A DNA stretch of 64,000 bases from Bifidobacterium vespertilionis (GTDB taxonomy: Bacteria > Actinomycetota > Actinomycetes > Actinomycetales > Bifidobacteriaceae), in contig NZ_RZNZ01000003.1 of assembly GCF_008698145.1 (NCBI RefSeq), forward strand, positions 180,097-244,096, in the 5' to 3' direction. Positions 26,739 to 35,625 of the stretch are shown piece by piece. The position numbers and the translations under genes were made by a program. The notes beneath the pieces are model-generated. The model did no database searches, was not told where the DNA came from, and saw only the letters and a list, made by a program, of their open reading frames with translations. Position 1 is the first letter of the stretch. Each line of letters starts with the position of its first letter.

Positions 26739-27773
26739 ATGGAAAAGGTCAAGGGTTTCGCCGACTGGCTAACCAAATGGTTCACGGCGATCGTGGTCGC
26801 GTGGGCCGTGTTCAACTACTTCGTGCCCGCCACCAGCGTGTGGGCGAAGAGCTACACCGGCTATCTGCTGGGCATCGTGCTGTTCGGCATGGGCCTGACG
26901 CTGTCGCTGGACGATTTCGCCCGCATCCTCAAGCAGCCGCTCATGGTCATCGTCGGCACCGTCGCGCACTTCGTGATCATGCCGCTCGTGGCCGTGCTGC
27001 TGTGCTGGATCTTCCGCCTCGACGGCCCGCTCGCCGTGGGCGTGATCCTGGTGGGCTGCTGCCCGTCCGGCACCTCCTCCAACGTGATGAGCTACCTGTC
27101 GCGCGGCGATGTGGCGCTTGATGTCTCCATCGGCATCCTCTCCACGCTGTGCGCCCCGTTCATGATCCCGTTGCTCATGCAGTGGCTCGCCTCCCAGTAC
27201 GTGACCGTCCCGGCCCAGTCCCTGTTCATCAACGCCCTCAAGGTGGTGCTCTTCCCGATCGCCCTCGGCGTGGTCTGCCACATGGTCTTCGGCAAGAAGA
27301 TCGAAAAGGTCACCGTGGCCCTGCCGATCGTCTCCCAGGTCGCCATCCTGCTGATCATCGGCGTGGTCGTGGCCGCCAACCAGCCCAAGCTGTTCTCCGC
27401 CGCCACCCTGATGGCCATCCCGGTGGTCATGCTCCACAACCTCTCCGGCTACGCGCTGGGCTTCGGCTTCTCCAAGCTCATGTACAAGGTGTATCCGAAG
27501 GGCTTCCGCTACGCCCAGCAGAAGGCCATCACCTTCGAGGTGGGCATGCAGGACTCCGCTCTGGGCGCCACTCTGGCTCTGACCTCCTTCGCCGCCACCC
27601 CGCTGGCCGCCGTGCCGTCCACGTTCTTCTCCGTGTGGCACAACATCTCCGGCTCGGTGCTCTCCAGCTGGTGGCGCAACCACGATGACAAGCACGCCAT
27701 CGCGCACGATTCCGCCAACGGCGAGAAGGGCTCCCTCAAGGCCGACGCCGAGGATCACGAGGCCGTCGCCTGA
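26739..27773 (+). CDS. BASS-family (bile acid:Na+ symporter-like) transporter
   Basis: The product has 344 residues and about nine to ten membrane segments. The SBF/BASS signature is seen in VLFGMGLTLSLDDF, LVGCCPSGTSSNVMSYLSRG and FEVGMQDSALG. Members move bile acids, ketopantoate or 2-keto acids with sodium. I chose ATG 26739 (MEKVKGF), behind an A/G-rich sequence GGAAAGAAGAAG; the longer frame runs through the terminator. The predicted Leu/Ile-codon attenuator upstream points to a substrate linked to branched-chain amino acids, such as a 2-keto acid, rather than bile salts. A strong terminator follows. Confidence 0.88.
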   Translation: MEKVKGFADWLTKWFTAIVVAWAVFNYFVPATSVWAKSYTGYLLGIVLFGMGLTLSLDDFARILKQPLMVIVGTVAHFVIMPLVAVLLCWIFRLDGPLAVGVILVGCCPSGTSSNVMSYLSRGDVALDVSIGILSTLCAPFMIPLLMQWLASQYVTVPAQSLFINALKVVLFPIALGVVCHMVFGKKIEKVTVALPIVSQVAILLIIGVVVAANQPKLFSAATLMAIPVVMLHNLSGYALGFGFSKLMYKVYPKGFRYAQQKAITFEVGMQDSALGATLALTSFAATPLAAVPSTFFSVWHNISGSVLSSWWRNHDDKHAIAHDSANGEKGSLKADAEDHEAVA

Positions 27774-27807
27774 TCGCCTCTGACTGCGATTCACTAACAC
27801 TCTCACC

Positions 27808-27845
27808 AAACGGGCCGCTCCCCCAATCGGAAGCGGCCCGTTTTG
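27808..27845 (+). terminator. Terminator of BASS transporter gene
   Basis: The 11-bp stem AACGGGCCGCT / AGCGGCCCGTT (27809-27819, 27832-27842) is followed by TTTT. Confidence 0.9.
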
Positions 27846-27859
27846 CATGCCCGGCGATC

Positions 27860-28010
27860 GTCATCCCGAGCGGGCCACCAACGTCATCCTGAGCGGAGCC
27901 CCCACGTCATCCTGAGCGAAGCGAAGGATCCTTAACCCCTTGTGCACCAATGACTTCATGCGAAATGACGAAGGATCCTTCGACTCCGCTGCGCTTCGCT
28001 CAGGATGACG
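27860..28010. repeat. CATCCTGAGCG/GGATCC palindromic repeats
   Basis: Several TCATCCTGAGCG copies lead into GGATCCTTAA, a spacer with TTGTGCACCAATGAC, then GGATCCTTCG and CGCTCAGGATGAC. The whole is a large imperfect palindrome between the convergent transporter and LacI genes. Confidence 0.9.
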
Positions 28011-28035
28011 TTGCTAAGCCGTGCGCAGCGCTCCG

Positions 28036-29094
28036 TTAGCCGCGCGTGGTGGCGCGGGCGATCACGCGCGAACGCTCGGTGAGCAGTTTCGGCTCGTCCG
28101 CACCGCCGCCGATCCGCTCAAGAATGCGGTCTACAGCCGTGGGCGCCAGCCATTCGAGCCGCGAGTCCATGGTGGTCAGCGGGGTTTCCAGATAGGCGGC
28201 CTCCTCAATGTTGTCGAAGCCGATCACCTGCACATCACCGGGAATGGACAGCCCGTTGACCTTGAGCGCGGAAATCACGCCGATGGCCAACTGGTCGTTG
28301 AGGGCCACCACCCCGTCGAACGGCACCCCGGAATCGATGAGCGCCTGCGTGGCGTGGAATCCGGAGCCGATCGTCCAGTTGTAGCCGGTGAAGCCGCCCA
28401 AACGCGTGTCGAACGGATGGCCTTGCCGGTCGCATTCCTCCAGTATGCCGCGCAGACGCAGTTCGGCATTGCCTTCCACGGCCCCCAGCAGCGCCGACCT
28501 GTCGATCGGCGTTCGCACGCCCACCGCGGCGATCGATCGCGACCCATGCTCGAACAGGAAGCGGGTGGCCTGCGCGGCCGCATCCACATCGTCGGGCGTG
28601 ATGAGATCGGCCGCATCCCATGTGGTGCGGGCGCCTGTGCACACCAGTGGATAGTCGACGCGCAGATCCTCCGGACGGAACTTCTCCACCTCGGACATGG
28701 ACAGGATCATGCCGTCGCTCACCGTGGTGTTGAAGGATCTCAGCAACAGCTGCGCCCCGCGGTTGAGCTCCGCATAGGTGGTGACGTAGACCGCATAGTC
28801 GCGCGCGCGGGCGGCCCCGATCACGCGATCGGCGAGCTCGGCCAGATAGGGCGCGGTGAGGGTCGGCACGGCGAGCGTGATGAACCCTGTGGTGTGGCGG
28901 TTCAGGTTTCGTGCGGCCACATTGACCTGATAGCCGAGATCCCTGATGACATCCTTCACACGCTGGCGGGTCTCCTCGCTCATGCGCCCGTTGCCGTTGA
29001 TCACATTGGACGCGGTCTTGAGCGAAACGTCCGCCGCCTGCGCCACATCACGCAAAGTCACGCGACGCTTCACCGCACGGGATGTCTCGCTCAT
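28036..29094 (-). CDS. LacI-family transcriptional regulator
   Basis: The 352-residue product starts at ATG 29094 behind AAAGGAG; the frame upstream of it is antisense to other sequence. The LacI HTH is VTLRDVAQAADVSLKTASNV with hinge LNRHTTGF, followed by a periplasmic-binding-like sensor domain (FDGVVALNDQLAIGVISAL, VIGFDNIEEA). It sits just downstream of the GH42 gene, in the same direction as the galactoside transport genes. It is the likely repressor acting at the paired operators at 34871-34912 and probably responds to a galactoside. Confidence 0.93.
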   Translation of the reverse strand: MSETSRAVKRRVTLRDVAQAADVSLKTASNVINGNGRMSEETRQRVKDVIRDLGYQVNVAARNLNRHTTGFITLAVPTLTAPYLAELADRVIGAARARDYAVYVTTYAELNRGAQLLLRSFNTTVSDGMILSMSEVEKFRPEDLRVDYPLVCTGARTTWDAADLITPDDVDAAAQATRFLFEHGSRSIAAVGVRTPIDRSALLGAVEGNAELRLRGILEECDRQGHPFDTRLGGFTGYNWTIGSGFHATQALIDSGVPFDGVVALNDQLAIGVISALKVNGLSIPGDVQVIGFDNIEEAAYLETPLTTMDSRLEWLAPTAVDRILERIGGGADEPKLLTERSRVIARATTRG

Positions 29095-29176
29095 GGCCGC
29101 TCCTTTACTATTGACGTTTCGGTGCGATTGTACGCTTCGCGCGGACGAAGGAACGGACGAAGCGCACAAGGGTCGA

Positions 29177-31348
29177 TCATTTCCCCCGCCGGGTGACCAG
29201 AACGCCGTTGCGGTGCAGTACCGCGCGAACCGTCCCGCCTTCGCATCCCGTCCCATCGACGGCATCGCAACGGTAGGCCGCCACCATCTCGCTGTCCGAG
29301 CTGATGATGGTGTCCACGTCGGAGTCCATACGATTGAATCGGAAGTCGAACTCCGTTCCGTCCGCGCCGCGGCGCACAACATGCAGCACCGGATCGATCG
29401 CATCGGCATCCGCACCGGCAACGGATCGACCAAGCCCGTCGTCCGGCTCGCAATCGGCAAGCAGACGGGCAATATCCTCGCGTGCCAGATCGCAGCCCAC
29501 GTAGTAGACATGCCCTTCACCATATGCGTTGCGCACCACGGCCGGCACGCCGTCCATCTGCCAATCGGCCGCCTCATCGCCCTTGTAGGAGGCGAGCACG
29601 CAGGCCGATCCGGCCACGGACGTGATCACATTCGCGCACACGGATGCCGTGCATCCATTGGACAATCCGATGGTCTGCGGGTCCCCTCCGTCATTGGGCG
29701 CGAGGATGTTGAACTCCTCCGCCCTCACGCCGGCAAGCTCGCGCAGCAGACCGTTGCCGGCGCCCGGATAGCCGCCGAGGCCGACATGGAACCGGTCGTC
29801 CACCAGACCGGTGGCCCAGTTGACGATCGCCGTGCCGCCGGCGGCCACGAAGTCGCGCAACCGGGCTACCGATTCGTCCGACAGCATGACCAGAGAGGGC
29901 AGCACCACGGTCCCATACCCGTTCAGGCTCCACGCGTCGGATTTGAGCGGCACCACATCCGCGCGCACCCCGCGGTCCAGGAACGCGCGGTACCAGTCGC
30001 GCACGTCATGCCAGTGGCTGATGCGCGTGGTAGGCAGCGTGGGGTTCTCCCCCGCCCACTGCGCATCGGCGTCGAACAGGATGGCCACATCGGACGGCTT
30101 CACCAGGCTGCCGGGCACGCCGGCTTCGGAGAAGCTGGCGAGCAGCTCGCCCAACTCGCATACGTCCCGGAACACCTGGGTGTCCTCACCCGCATGCGGC
30201 ACCATGGCGGAATGGAACGCCTCGCCTCCGAACCGGCTCTGCCTCCACTGGAAGAAGCAGATCGCGTCAGCGCCCATGGCCACGTGGGCCACTGCGTCCC
30301 GAATCAGCTCGCCGTGGCGTTTGCGCGCGTTGTACGGCTTCCAGTTGACCGCCGAGGTGGAATGCTCCATCAGCCACCACGGCTTGCCCAGGGAGAATCC
30401 CGTGAGCAGCGAATCGGAGCAGGCGAGCTCGTCCAGATGCATGTCGCCCTCGTGGAAATAGTGGTCGTTGGACACGAAGTCCACATCCGCCGACCAGTCC
30501 CAGTAGTCCAGCTTGCACTGGTCGGTGGAGACCATGAAGTTCGTGGTGATCGGCTTGTCCGGGCAGATCGATGCGATCGCATCGCGTTCGGCGCGGTAGA
30601 AATCCTTGAGGGCGTCCGAGCAGAAGCGCCGGAAATCAAGCCGCAGGCCGGGGTTCAGGAACACGTCGCCGCCACCCGCGTTGCCGGGCAGGAGGATCTC
30701 GTCGAAGTCGTTCACGTGCTGCGACCAGAACGACGTGCCCCAGGATTCGTTCGCCGCCTCGATGGTGCCGTAGCAGTCGCGGCACCACCGGCGGAAGGCC
30801 GCGAGCGCGTCCTCGGAATAGTCCTCGCCGTTGTTCCAGCCGTATTCGTTGCCCACATGCCATGCGGTGACGGCGGGATTGGTCCCGTAGCGCTCGGCCA
30901 GCTTCCGGCAGGTTTCGAGCGCATAGCGGCGGAACACGGGACTGGTGGGTCTCCAGGACTGACGGGTTCCGGGGCCGATCACCGTGCCGTCGGCGCGGCG
31001 GGGCAGCACCTCGGGATGCTTCTCATACAGCCAATAGGGAGCGGTCGCGGTGGCCGAGGCGAGGTCGACCGCGATGCCGGCCCCGCCGAGCTTGTCGATG
31101 ATCCGATCGAGCCAGCCGAAGTCCCATTCGCCTTCGCGCGGCTCAAGCCGCGCCCAGGAGAAGATGGCCAGGGAAACGACGTTGACATGGGCCTCGCGCA
31201 TGAGGCGGATGTCATCGTCCCAGATTTCCTCCGGCCACTGGTCCGGATTGTAGTCGGCGCCGTACGCGATGCCCGAGCCGTCCCGCGTAAGAAGCATGGG
31301 CCAGCGGAATGCGCGACGGGCTGCGGACGGATTGGGATTGCGGGACAT
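29177..31348 (-). CDS. GH42 beta-galactosidase
   Basis: The product has 723 residues, the usual length for GH42. The acid/base is E168 in WHVGNEYGWNNG and the nucleophile E328 in WWLMEHSTSAVNW. The trimerisation domain (VLPSLVMLSDESVARL region) and a C-terminal beta domain follow. It hydrolyses beta-galactosides inside the cell; there is no signal peptide. ATG 31348 follows AAGGAG. It is four bases from the upstream permease stop, so the whole set of binding protein, two permeases and GH42 is probably one operon for galacto-oligosaccharides, in the style of bifidobacterial gos clusters. Confidence 0.95.
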   Translation of the reverse strand: MSRNPNPSAARRAFRWPMLLTRDGSGIAYGADYNPDQWPEEIWDDDIRLMREAHVNVVSLAIFSWARLEPREGEWDFGWLDRIIDKLGGAGIAVDLASATATAPYWLYEKHPEVLPRRADGTVIGPGTRQSWRPTSPVFRRYALETCRKLAERYGTNPAVTAWHVGNEYGWNNGEDYSEDALAAFRRWCRDCYGTIEAANESWGTSFWSQHVNDFDEILLPGNAGGGDVFLNPGLRLDFRRFCSDALKDFYRAERDAIASICPDKPITTNFMVSTDQCKLDYWDWSADVDFVSNDHYFHEGDMHLDELACSDSLLTGFSLGKPWWLMEHSTSAVNWKPYNARKRHGELIRDAVAHVAMGADAICFFQWRQSRFGGEAFHSAMVPHAGEDTQVFRDVCELGELLASFSEAGVPGSLVKPSDVAILFDADAQWAGENPTLPTTRISHWHDVRDWYRAFLDRGVRADVVPLKSDAWSLNGYGTVVLPSLVMLSDESVARLRDFVAAGGTAIVNWATGLVDDRFHVGLGGYPGAGNGLLRELAGVRAEEFNILAPNDGGDPQTIGLSNGCTASVCANVITSVAGSACVLASYKGDEAADWQMDGVPAVVRNAYGEGHVYYVGCDLAREDIARLLADCEPDDGLGRSVAGADADAIDPVLHVVRRGADGTEFDFRFNRMDSDVDTIISSDSEMVAAYRCDAVDGTGCEGGTVRAVLHRNGVLVTRRGK

Positions 31349-31351
31349 GAT

Positions 31352-32350
31352 TCACTCCTTGACGGCGCCGGCGGCAAGGCCGGACTGCCAGTACTTCTGC
31401 AGCAGCAGGAACGCGATGACCAGCGGGATGATGGTGATCAGGGAACCGGTGATGACCAGGTTCTGGATCGCCTGGCCACCGGCGGTGTTCGCCTGATCGT
31501 TCCACTGGTTGAGGCCGATCGTCAGCGGATACCACTGCTGGCTTCCCGTCAGCATGATCAACGGCAGGAAGTAGTTGTTCCACGTGGCCACGATGGTGAA
31601 CAGCGCGGTGGTGACGATGCCGGGTGCGAGCAGCGGCAGGCTGATCTGGAAGAAGGTGCGGAACTCGCCGGCCCCGTCCACGCGCGCGGCCTCAAGCAGC
31701 TCGTCCGGGACGGCCTGATCGGAGAAGATCCACATCAGGTACAGACCGAACGTGGAAACCAGCGATGGGATGATCATGGCCCACGGCGACTGGGTGAGGT
31801 TGAGCTTGGCGAACAGCAGGAACTGCGGCACGGCGAGCGCGATGCCCGGCACGGAGATGGAGCCGATGATGATCGCGAAGACGAGCTTGCGGCCCGGGAA
31901 CCGGAACTTGGCGAGCGCGTAGCCGCCCATGATCGCGAGGAAGGTGGCGCCGCCCGCGCCCACCACCACGTAGAGGATCGTGTTGAGGAACCAGCGGCCG
32001 AAGATGCCGTTCTGGTAGGTGAACACGGTGACGATGTTGTCCCACAGGGTGGCGAACGGATTGTGGCCCGGGGCGAGTCCGAACAGCTTGCTCATGAACT
32101 CCGACTGGGTCTTCGTGGCGTTGACGAGCAGATAGTAGAACGGGAATAGGCAGTAGATCGCGAAGATCGCGCAGACGATCGTCAGCCCCAGGGAGCGGGT
32201 GGGGTTGGCGGGGTTGGAGAATCCATTCTTCGCGAACCGCTTGCGTTCGGCCGCCTCGTCCCTGGCGACGCGCTTGGCCTGGGCCTTCGCCGCCTTCCGG
32301 GCGTTTCTCTCCATGGCCTTGAGGTCCGCGGCCGTGTAGTTCTTGCTCAC
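31352..32350 (-). CDS. ABC sugar transporter permease (MalG type)
   Basis: The 332-residue product starts at GTG 32350 (AGGAG upstream), overlapping the stop of the other permease as GTGA. A charged cytoplasmic start (KAMERNARKAAKAQAKRVAR) precedes six membrane segments and the EAA loop EAARVDGAGEFRTFFQISLP that contacts the ATPase. It forms the membrane channel with the MalF-type partner. No ATPase gene is in the locus, so a shared MsiK-like ATPase encoded elsewhere is expected, as is usual for bifidobacterial CUT1 systems. Confidence 0.93.
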   Translation of the reverse strand: MSKNYTAADLKAMERNARKAAKAQAKRVARDEAAERKRFAKNGFSNPANPTRSLGLTIVCAIFAIYCLFPFYYLLVNATKTQSEFMSKLFGLAPGHNPFATLWDNIVTVFTYQNGIFGRWFLNTILYVVVGAGGATFLAIMGGYALAKFRFPGRKLVFAIIIGSISVPGIALAVPQFLLFAKLNLTQSPWAMIIPSLVSTFGLYLMWIFSDQAVPDELLEAARVDGAGEFRTFFQISLPLLAPGIVTTALFTIVATWNNYFLPLIMLTGSQQWYPLTIGLNQWNDQANTAGGQAIQNLVITGSLITIIPLVIAFLLLQKYWQSGLAAGAVKE

Positions 32351-33279
32351 TTCATCTGCTCCTTCATGCTCTTGAGCTGCACCGCGTAGGCGATGATCAT
32401 GGTGATCACGGCCATGACGATGGCGAGCGCGGCGGCGTAGTTCGAATCGTTGGCCGTGAAACTCAGGTTGTACGCGTAGATGTTCGGCGTGTACGAGGTG
32501 TTGATGGCGTTGCCGGGGACCATGGTCTTCAGGATCTGCGGCTCGTTGAACAGCTGGAAGGAGCCGACGATGGAGAAGATGACGGTGATGGCGAGCGATC
32601 CCCTGAGCTCGGGCATCTTGATCCTGCGGACGATCTGCCATTCGGTGGCGCCGTCGATGGCGGCCGCCTCGTACAGCGAATGGGGGATGGTGGACAGCGC
32701 GCTGTAGAAGATCAGCATGTTGTATCCGGTGAACTCCCACGTGTTGATGTTGCCGATGGCGACCAGCAGCACGCTTGGATCAAGCACGTCGAAGTGGGTG
32801 CCCAGCAGATCGTTGAGGGAGCCGACGAGGCCGTATTTGGCGCCGTAGACGAAACCCCAGATCATGGTGGAGACCACGGCGGGCACCGCGTAGGGCAGGA
32901 ACGTGGAGATGCGGAAGAACTTGGTGCCATGCAGCTTCATGGAATCCAGTGCGAGCGCCATGAGCGCGGCAAGCACGAGCATGACCGGCACCTGGATGAC
33001 GGTGAAGGCGGCCACGCGTCCCACGCCCTGCCAGAACTGCTGGTCCTGGAACAGGCGGATGTAGTTGTCGAATCCCACGAACACCGTGCGGTTGCCGAGG
33101 GCGAGTTTGCGCTTGAAGAAGCTGATGTAAACGGCGTAGACGATCGGGATGATGAACACCAGCACGAAGATGACGGCGAACGGCCACATGAACTTCCATC
33201 CGCGCCAATCGCGCCTGTGTTTGTTGACCGGAATGGCGTCGGCGCCTCGATCGCGTGCGACGCTGGTTTGTTGGGACAT
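32347..33279 (-). CDS. ABC sugar transporter permease (MalF type)
   Basis: The product has 310 residues from ATG 33279 (MSQQTSVARD). An in-frame ATG at 33342 would add 21 residues but lies in a hairpin region. Six membrane segments and the EAA loop EAAAIDGATEWQIVRRIKMP identify a CUT1 permease. It lies between the binding protein, 142 bases upstream, and the MalG-type permease, which it overlaps. It imports galactosides delivered by the lipoprotein. Confidence 0.92.
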   Translation of the reverse strand: MSQQTSVARDRGADAIPVNKHRRDWRGWKFMWPFAVIFVLVFIIPIVYAVYISFFKRKLALGNRTVFVGFDNYIRLFQDQQFWQGVGRVAAFTVIQVPVMLVLAALMALALDSMKLHGTKFFRISTFLPYAVPAVVSTMIWGFVYGAKYGLVGSLNDLLGTHFDVLDPSVLLVAIGNINTWEFTGYNMLIFYSALSTIPHSLYEAAAIDGATEWQIVRRIKMPELRGSLAITVIFSIVGSFQLFNEPQILKTMVPGNAINTSYTPNIYAYNLSFTANDSNYAAALAIVMAVITMIIAYAVQLKSMKEQMK

Positions 33280-33320
33280 AATCCTCACACTCTCCTTGGA
33301 TGCTTGATCTGATGGATCCT

Positions 33321-33372
33321 CCCCGGTGGCAGCCGGGGTCATGGAGAGGGCGGGGATGCAGACCCCGCCCTC
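33321..33372 (-). other. Hairpins between binding-protein and permease genes
   Basis: Two stems lie in the 142-base gap: CCCCGG/CCGGGG (33321-33338) and the perfect 10-bp GAGGGCGGGG/CCCCGCCCTC (33346-33355, 33363-33372). Such intercistronic hairpins often keep the binding-protein message more abundant than the permease message. Confidence 0.7.
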
Positions 33373-33421
33373 GCATGGTGAAACCGGAATTTCGAACTAT
33401 CGCGGAATGTTGATCCCCGCG

Positions 33422-34792
33422 TCACTCCACGGTGACGTCGTAGCCCTGGGACTTGCCCTGCTCGGCGAGCTTGTTCGCGTAGTTCTTCATGGCCTCGGCC
33501 AGCGTGATCTCCTTGGTGTAGGCCTTGGAGACCTCATCACCGTAGGCGGTCTGGGCAAACGGGTTGTACGGCAGGTACTGGAACTTCTCGGTGGGGCGCT
33601 GAGCGGCCTCGGCGAGGACCTGATTCACGTTCTGGCCGCCAAAGTAGTCGTTGGTCTTCTTGTTGGCCTCGTTGTTCGGATCGGTGAAGGCGGAGGACGA
33701 GAGGATCTTCTTCAGGGACGGGAAGGTGCCGGTGTCGGCCATGAGCTGGGCACCGTCGCCGTGGGTGAGGTACTCGATGAACTTGTAGGCCGCGGCCTGG
33801 CTGGCGGAGGATTTGACCACCGCGAGCGCGGAGCCGCCGTCCTCGGCGGAGACCTCCTTGCCGGACTCCCACTGCGGCAGCTGGGCCACACGCCAGTTGC
33901 CGGCCTGATCGGGCGCGCCGGAGATGAGGTTGGTGGGCATCCAGGCGCCGATGGTCAGCGAGGCGATGGAACCGTCGTTGAGGCCGCGGTTCCAGGCGTC
34001 GGACCAGTTGCTGGTCTTGGTGTCCACCAGATCCTCGTCGATGAGCTTCTGGACGAAGTCCGTGTACTTCTTCAGGCCCGCATCGCTGGACATGTTGATG
34101 GTGATCTTGGTGCCGTCGACCTTCCACGGCTGGGCGCCGGCCTGCCAAGCCTGGGCGGTGAACGGCTGGTAGTCGTTGGACGTGCCGGCCATGTTGGTGA
34201 TGTAGGCGCCCGTGGCGCGGATCTTCTTGGCCGCCTCGTAGTAGTCGTCCCAGGTCTTGATGGATTCGCCGTCCACACCGGCCTTGTCGAACACGGCCTT
34301 GTTGTAGAAGAACATCTCCGGGCCCGAATCAATGGGCAGCGCATAGGGAGCGTTGTTGTACTGCAGCTTGTTCCACGGGCCGGCGGCGTAGTCGTCGGCC
34401 AACTTGTCCGCGCCGAAGGCCGTGAGGTCCAGCAGATCGCCGGTCACGGCGAACTGGGTGACGGTCGGATCCTCGAGCATCACAACGTCCGGGGCGCCCT
34501 TGCCGGCGGAGATGGCGTTCGTCAGGGCCGTGGACGTCTTCTCGGCGGTGCCGGTGTTGTTGAAGTTCACGGTGATGCCGGGGTTGGCCTTCTCGAATGC
34601 CGCGATGATGTCGCCCATCGCGTTGCCGGAGTCCCAGCCCCAGAACGTGATCTCGCCCTTGGCTTCGGCGGTGTTGGTGTCCGTGGGCTGGGCGCCCGGA
34701 GTGGCATTCGTGTTGCTTTCGCCACATGCCGTGAACGCGAACATCGATGCAACGGCGGCCGACGCGGCCATGATCTTCTTTGCGGTACGCAT
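33422..34792 (-). CDS. ABC transporter sugar-binding lipoprotein
   Basis: The 456-residue product has a lipoprotein signal peptide with lipobox FTAC (Cys 23) and a family 1 extracellular solute-binding fold (ITFWGWDSGNAMGDII; WNKLQYNNAPYALPIDSG; EYLTHGDGAQLMADTGTFPS). It is tethered outside the cell and passes its ligand to the two permeases downstream. The GH42 enzyme in the operon suggests beta-galactosides. It is the first gene after a promoter region with two LacI-type operators. Confidence 0.93.
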   Translation of the reverse strand: MRTAKKIMAASAAVASMFAFTACGESNTNATPGAQPTDTNTAEAKGEITFWGWDSGNAMGDIIAAFEKANPGITVNFNNTGTAEKTSTALTNAISAGKGAPDVVMLEDPTVTQFAVTGDLLDLTAFGADKLADDYAAGPWNKLQYNNAPYALPIDSGPEMFFYNKAVFDKAGVDGESIKTWDDYYEAAKKIRATGAYITNMAGTSNDYQPFTAQAWQAGAQPWKVDGTKITINMSSDAGLKKYTDFVQKLIDEDLVDTKTSNWSDAWNRGLNDGSIASLTIGAWMPTNLISGAPDQAGNWRVAQLPQWESGKEVSAEDGGSALAVVKSSASQAAAYKFIEYLTHGDGAQLMADTGTFPSLKKILSSSAFTDPNNEANKKTNDYFGGQNVNQVLAEAAQRPTEKFQYLPYNPFAQTAYGDEVSKAYTKEITLAEAMKNYANKLAEQGKSQGYDVTVE

Positions 34793-34870
34793 GTTCCTTG
34801 TGTCCTTCCTATACCTTTTCTCCAGATCGTTCTGGAAACGGTACGGCTTCTTCTTGGCTTATTTCCAAGT

Positions 34871-34912
34871 GGTACAGCCGTGTACCTAAGTACGATGATA
34901 CACCTGTGTACC
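34871..34912 (-). promoter_or_regulatory. Paired LacI-type operators upstream of galactoside operon
   Basis: Two 16-bp dyads are seen: GGTACAGCCGTGTACC (34871-34886) and GATACACCTGTGTACC (34897-34912), with centres 26 bp apart and about 85-115 bases before the binding-protein start. They share GTACA and TGTACC halves. They are the best targets for the LacI regulator of this locus; the match is by eye. Confidence 0.65.
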
Positions 34913-35068
34913 TTTAATGCAAACCATGGCACCGAGGACATTGGGACTAAAACGATTTACCCATTGCGGCGACGGCATTTGACCGGCGTGTCGAAGGCCA
35001 TCTGATTGAGCTGCCACGCCGGAGCCGCACTCCCCCGGTCCTCGCGCGCCCTTACCCCGTCGAATTGC

Positions 35069-35199
35069 AAGATCTGCCAGCAAGTCGCTCCTGTTTCCGG
35101 TTTACTGGCAGATTCTGTAGCTGAGGGGGCTTCCGGGGGGCTCTCAGATACAAGATCTGCCAGCAAACAGGGAAGCGGGGGAAGTTGCTGGCAGATCTT
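35069..35199. repeat. Symmetric four-box array (AAGATCTGCCAGCAA family)
   Basis: Boxes lie at 35069 (plus), 35102 (minus, diverged), 35152 (plus) and 35185 (minus); start distances are 33-50-33, mirror-symmetric. The outer pair extends to a near-perfect 23-bp inverted repeat (35061-35083 with 35184-35206). No coding sequence is apparent. Confidence 0.85.
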
Positions 35200-35245
35200 G
35201 CAGTTCGATGGGTCGGGGACGCAGGAAGGGCCGGTGCGGGAGACC

Positions 35246-35321
35246 AAGGATCCTTCGGCTTCGCTCAGGATGACAGCAGTCGGCCCACGTCATCCTGAGC
35301 TTCCTTTTCGTCATCCTGAGC
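35246..35321. repeat. CATCCTGAGCG/GGATCC palindromic repeat
   Basis: AAGGATCCTTCGGCTTCGC runs into CTCAGGATGACA, followed by two TCATCCTGAGC copies. It belongs to the dispersed REP-like family. Confidence 0.85.
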
Positions 35322-35330
35322 ACTGAGCCG

Positions 35331-35410
35331 TTAAGCGGACAGCCCGGTGGGCTGTCCGTAGGCGAGGGGAGCCGCCGCCAAGGCGGCGACGGTCCGGCAC
35401 AGCCGGACAC
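35331..35410. repeat. Three-hairpin structured repeat, copy 1
   Basis: Successive perfect stems are GGACAGCCC/GGGCTGTCC (loop GGT), GCCGCC/GGCGGC (loop GCCAA) and GTCCGGC/GCCGGAC (loop ACA). A related copy with compensatory stem changes lies at 35537-35600, and a fragment at 39581-39598. Confidence 0.85.
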
Positions 35411-35420
35411 CAAAGGGCGG

Positions 35421-35493
35421 AGTCGAAGGATCCTTGACCTCGTGTATACAGTTAAGGATCCTTCGACGCCGCTTCGCTCTGCTCAGGATGACG
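35421..35493. repeat. CATCCTGAGCG/GGATCC palindromic repeat
   Basis: Two GGATCC words flank the spacer TGACCTCGTGTATACAGTTA, followed by CGCTCTGCTCAGGATGACG. Confidence 0.85.
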
Positions 35494-35501
35494 AGAGAAG
35501 A

Positions 35502-35530
35502 TTAGGCCTCCGCCAGAGCCTCGACCAGCC
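35502..35530 (-). repeat. Duplicated 3' end of the exporter permease gene
   Basis: The minus strand encodes VEALAEA and a TAA stop, matching the last codons of the permease gene that ends at 35626 (VEALAEA, TAG). The two copies are about 124 bases apart and flank structured repeat copy 2. Confidence 0.8.
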
Positions 35531-35536
35531 GAACCG

Positions 35537-35600
35537 TCAAGCGGGAAGCCCAGCGGGCTTCCCGTAGGTGAGGGGAGCCGCCGCCAAGGCGGCGACGGCC
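35537..35600. repeat. Structured hairpin repeat, copy 2
   Basis: GGGAAGCCC/GGGCTTCCC (loop AGC) is followed by GCCGCC/GGCGGC with loop GCCAA, as in copy 1. Two base pairs of the first stem differ from copy 1, each by a paired change. The third stem of copy 1 is missing. Confidence 0.85.
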
Positions 35601-35625
35601 GCCGGTCGAGGCGAAGGCGAGGCCG

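Noticed and set aside
26769..27848. A 359-codon minus-strand frame rich in His, Gly and Asp
   Set aside because: Shadow of the BASS transporter gene on the other strand; composition is typical of antisense GC-rich coding DNA.
28946..32149. A 1067-codon plus-strand open frame across the galactoside locus
   Set aside because: It is antisense to the LacI, GH42 and permease genes, which have clear family motifs and ribosome binding sites. Long antisense frames are expected in high-GC DNA.
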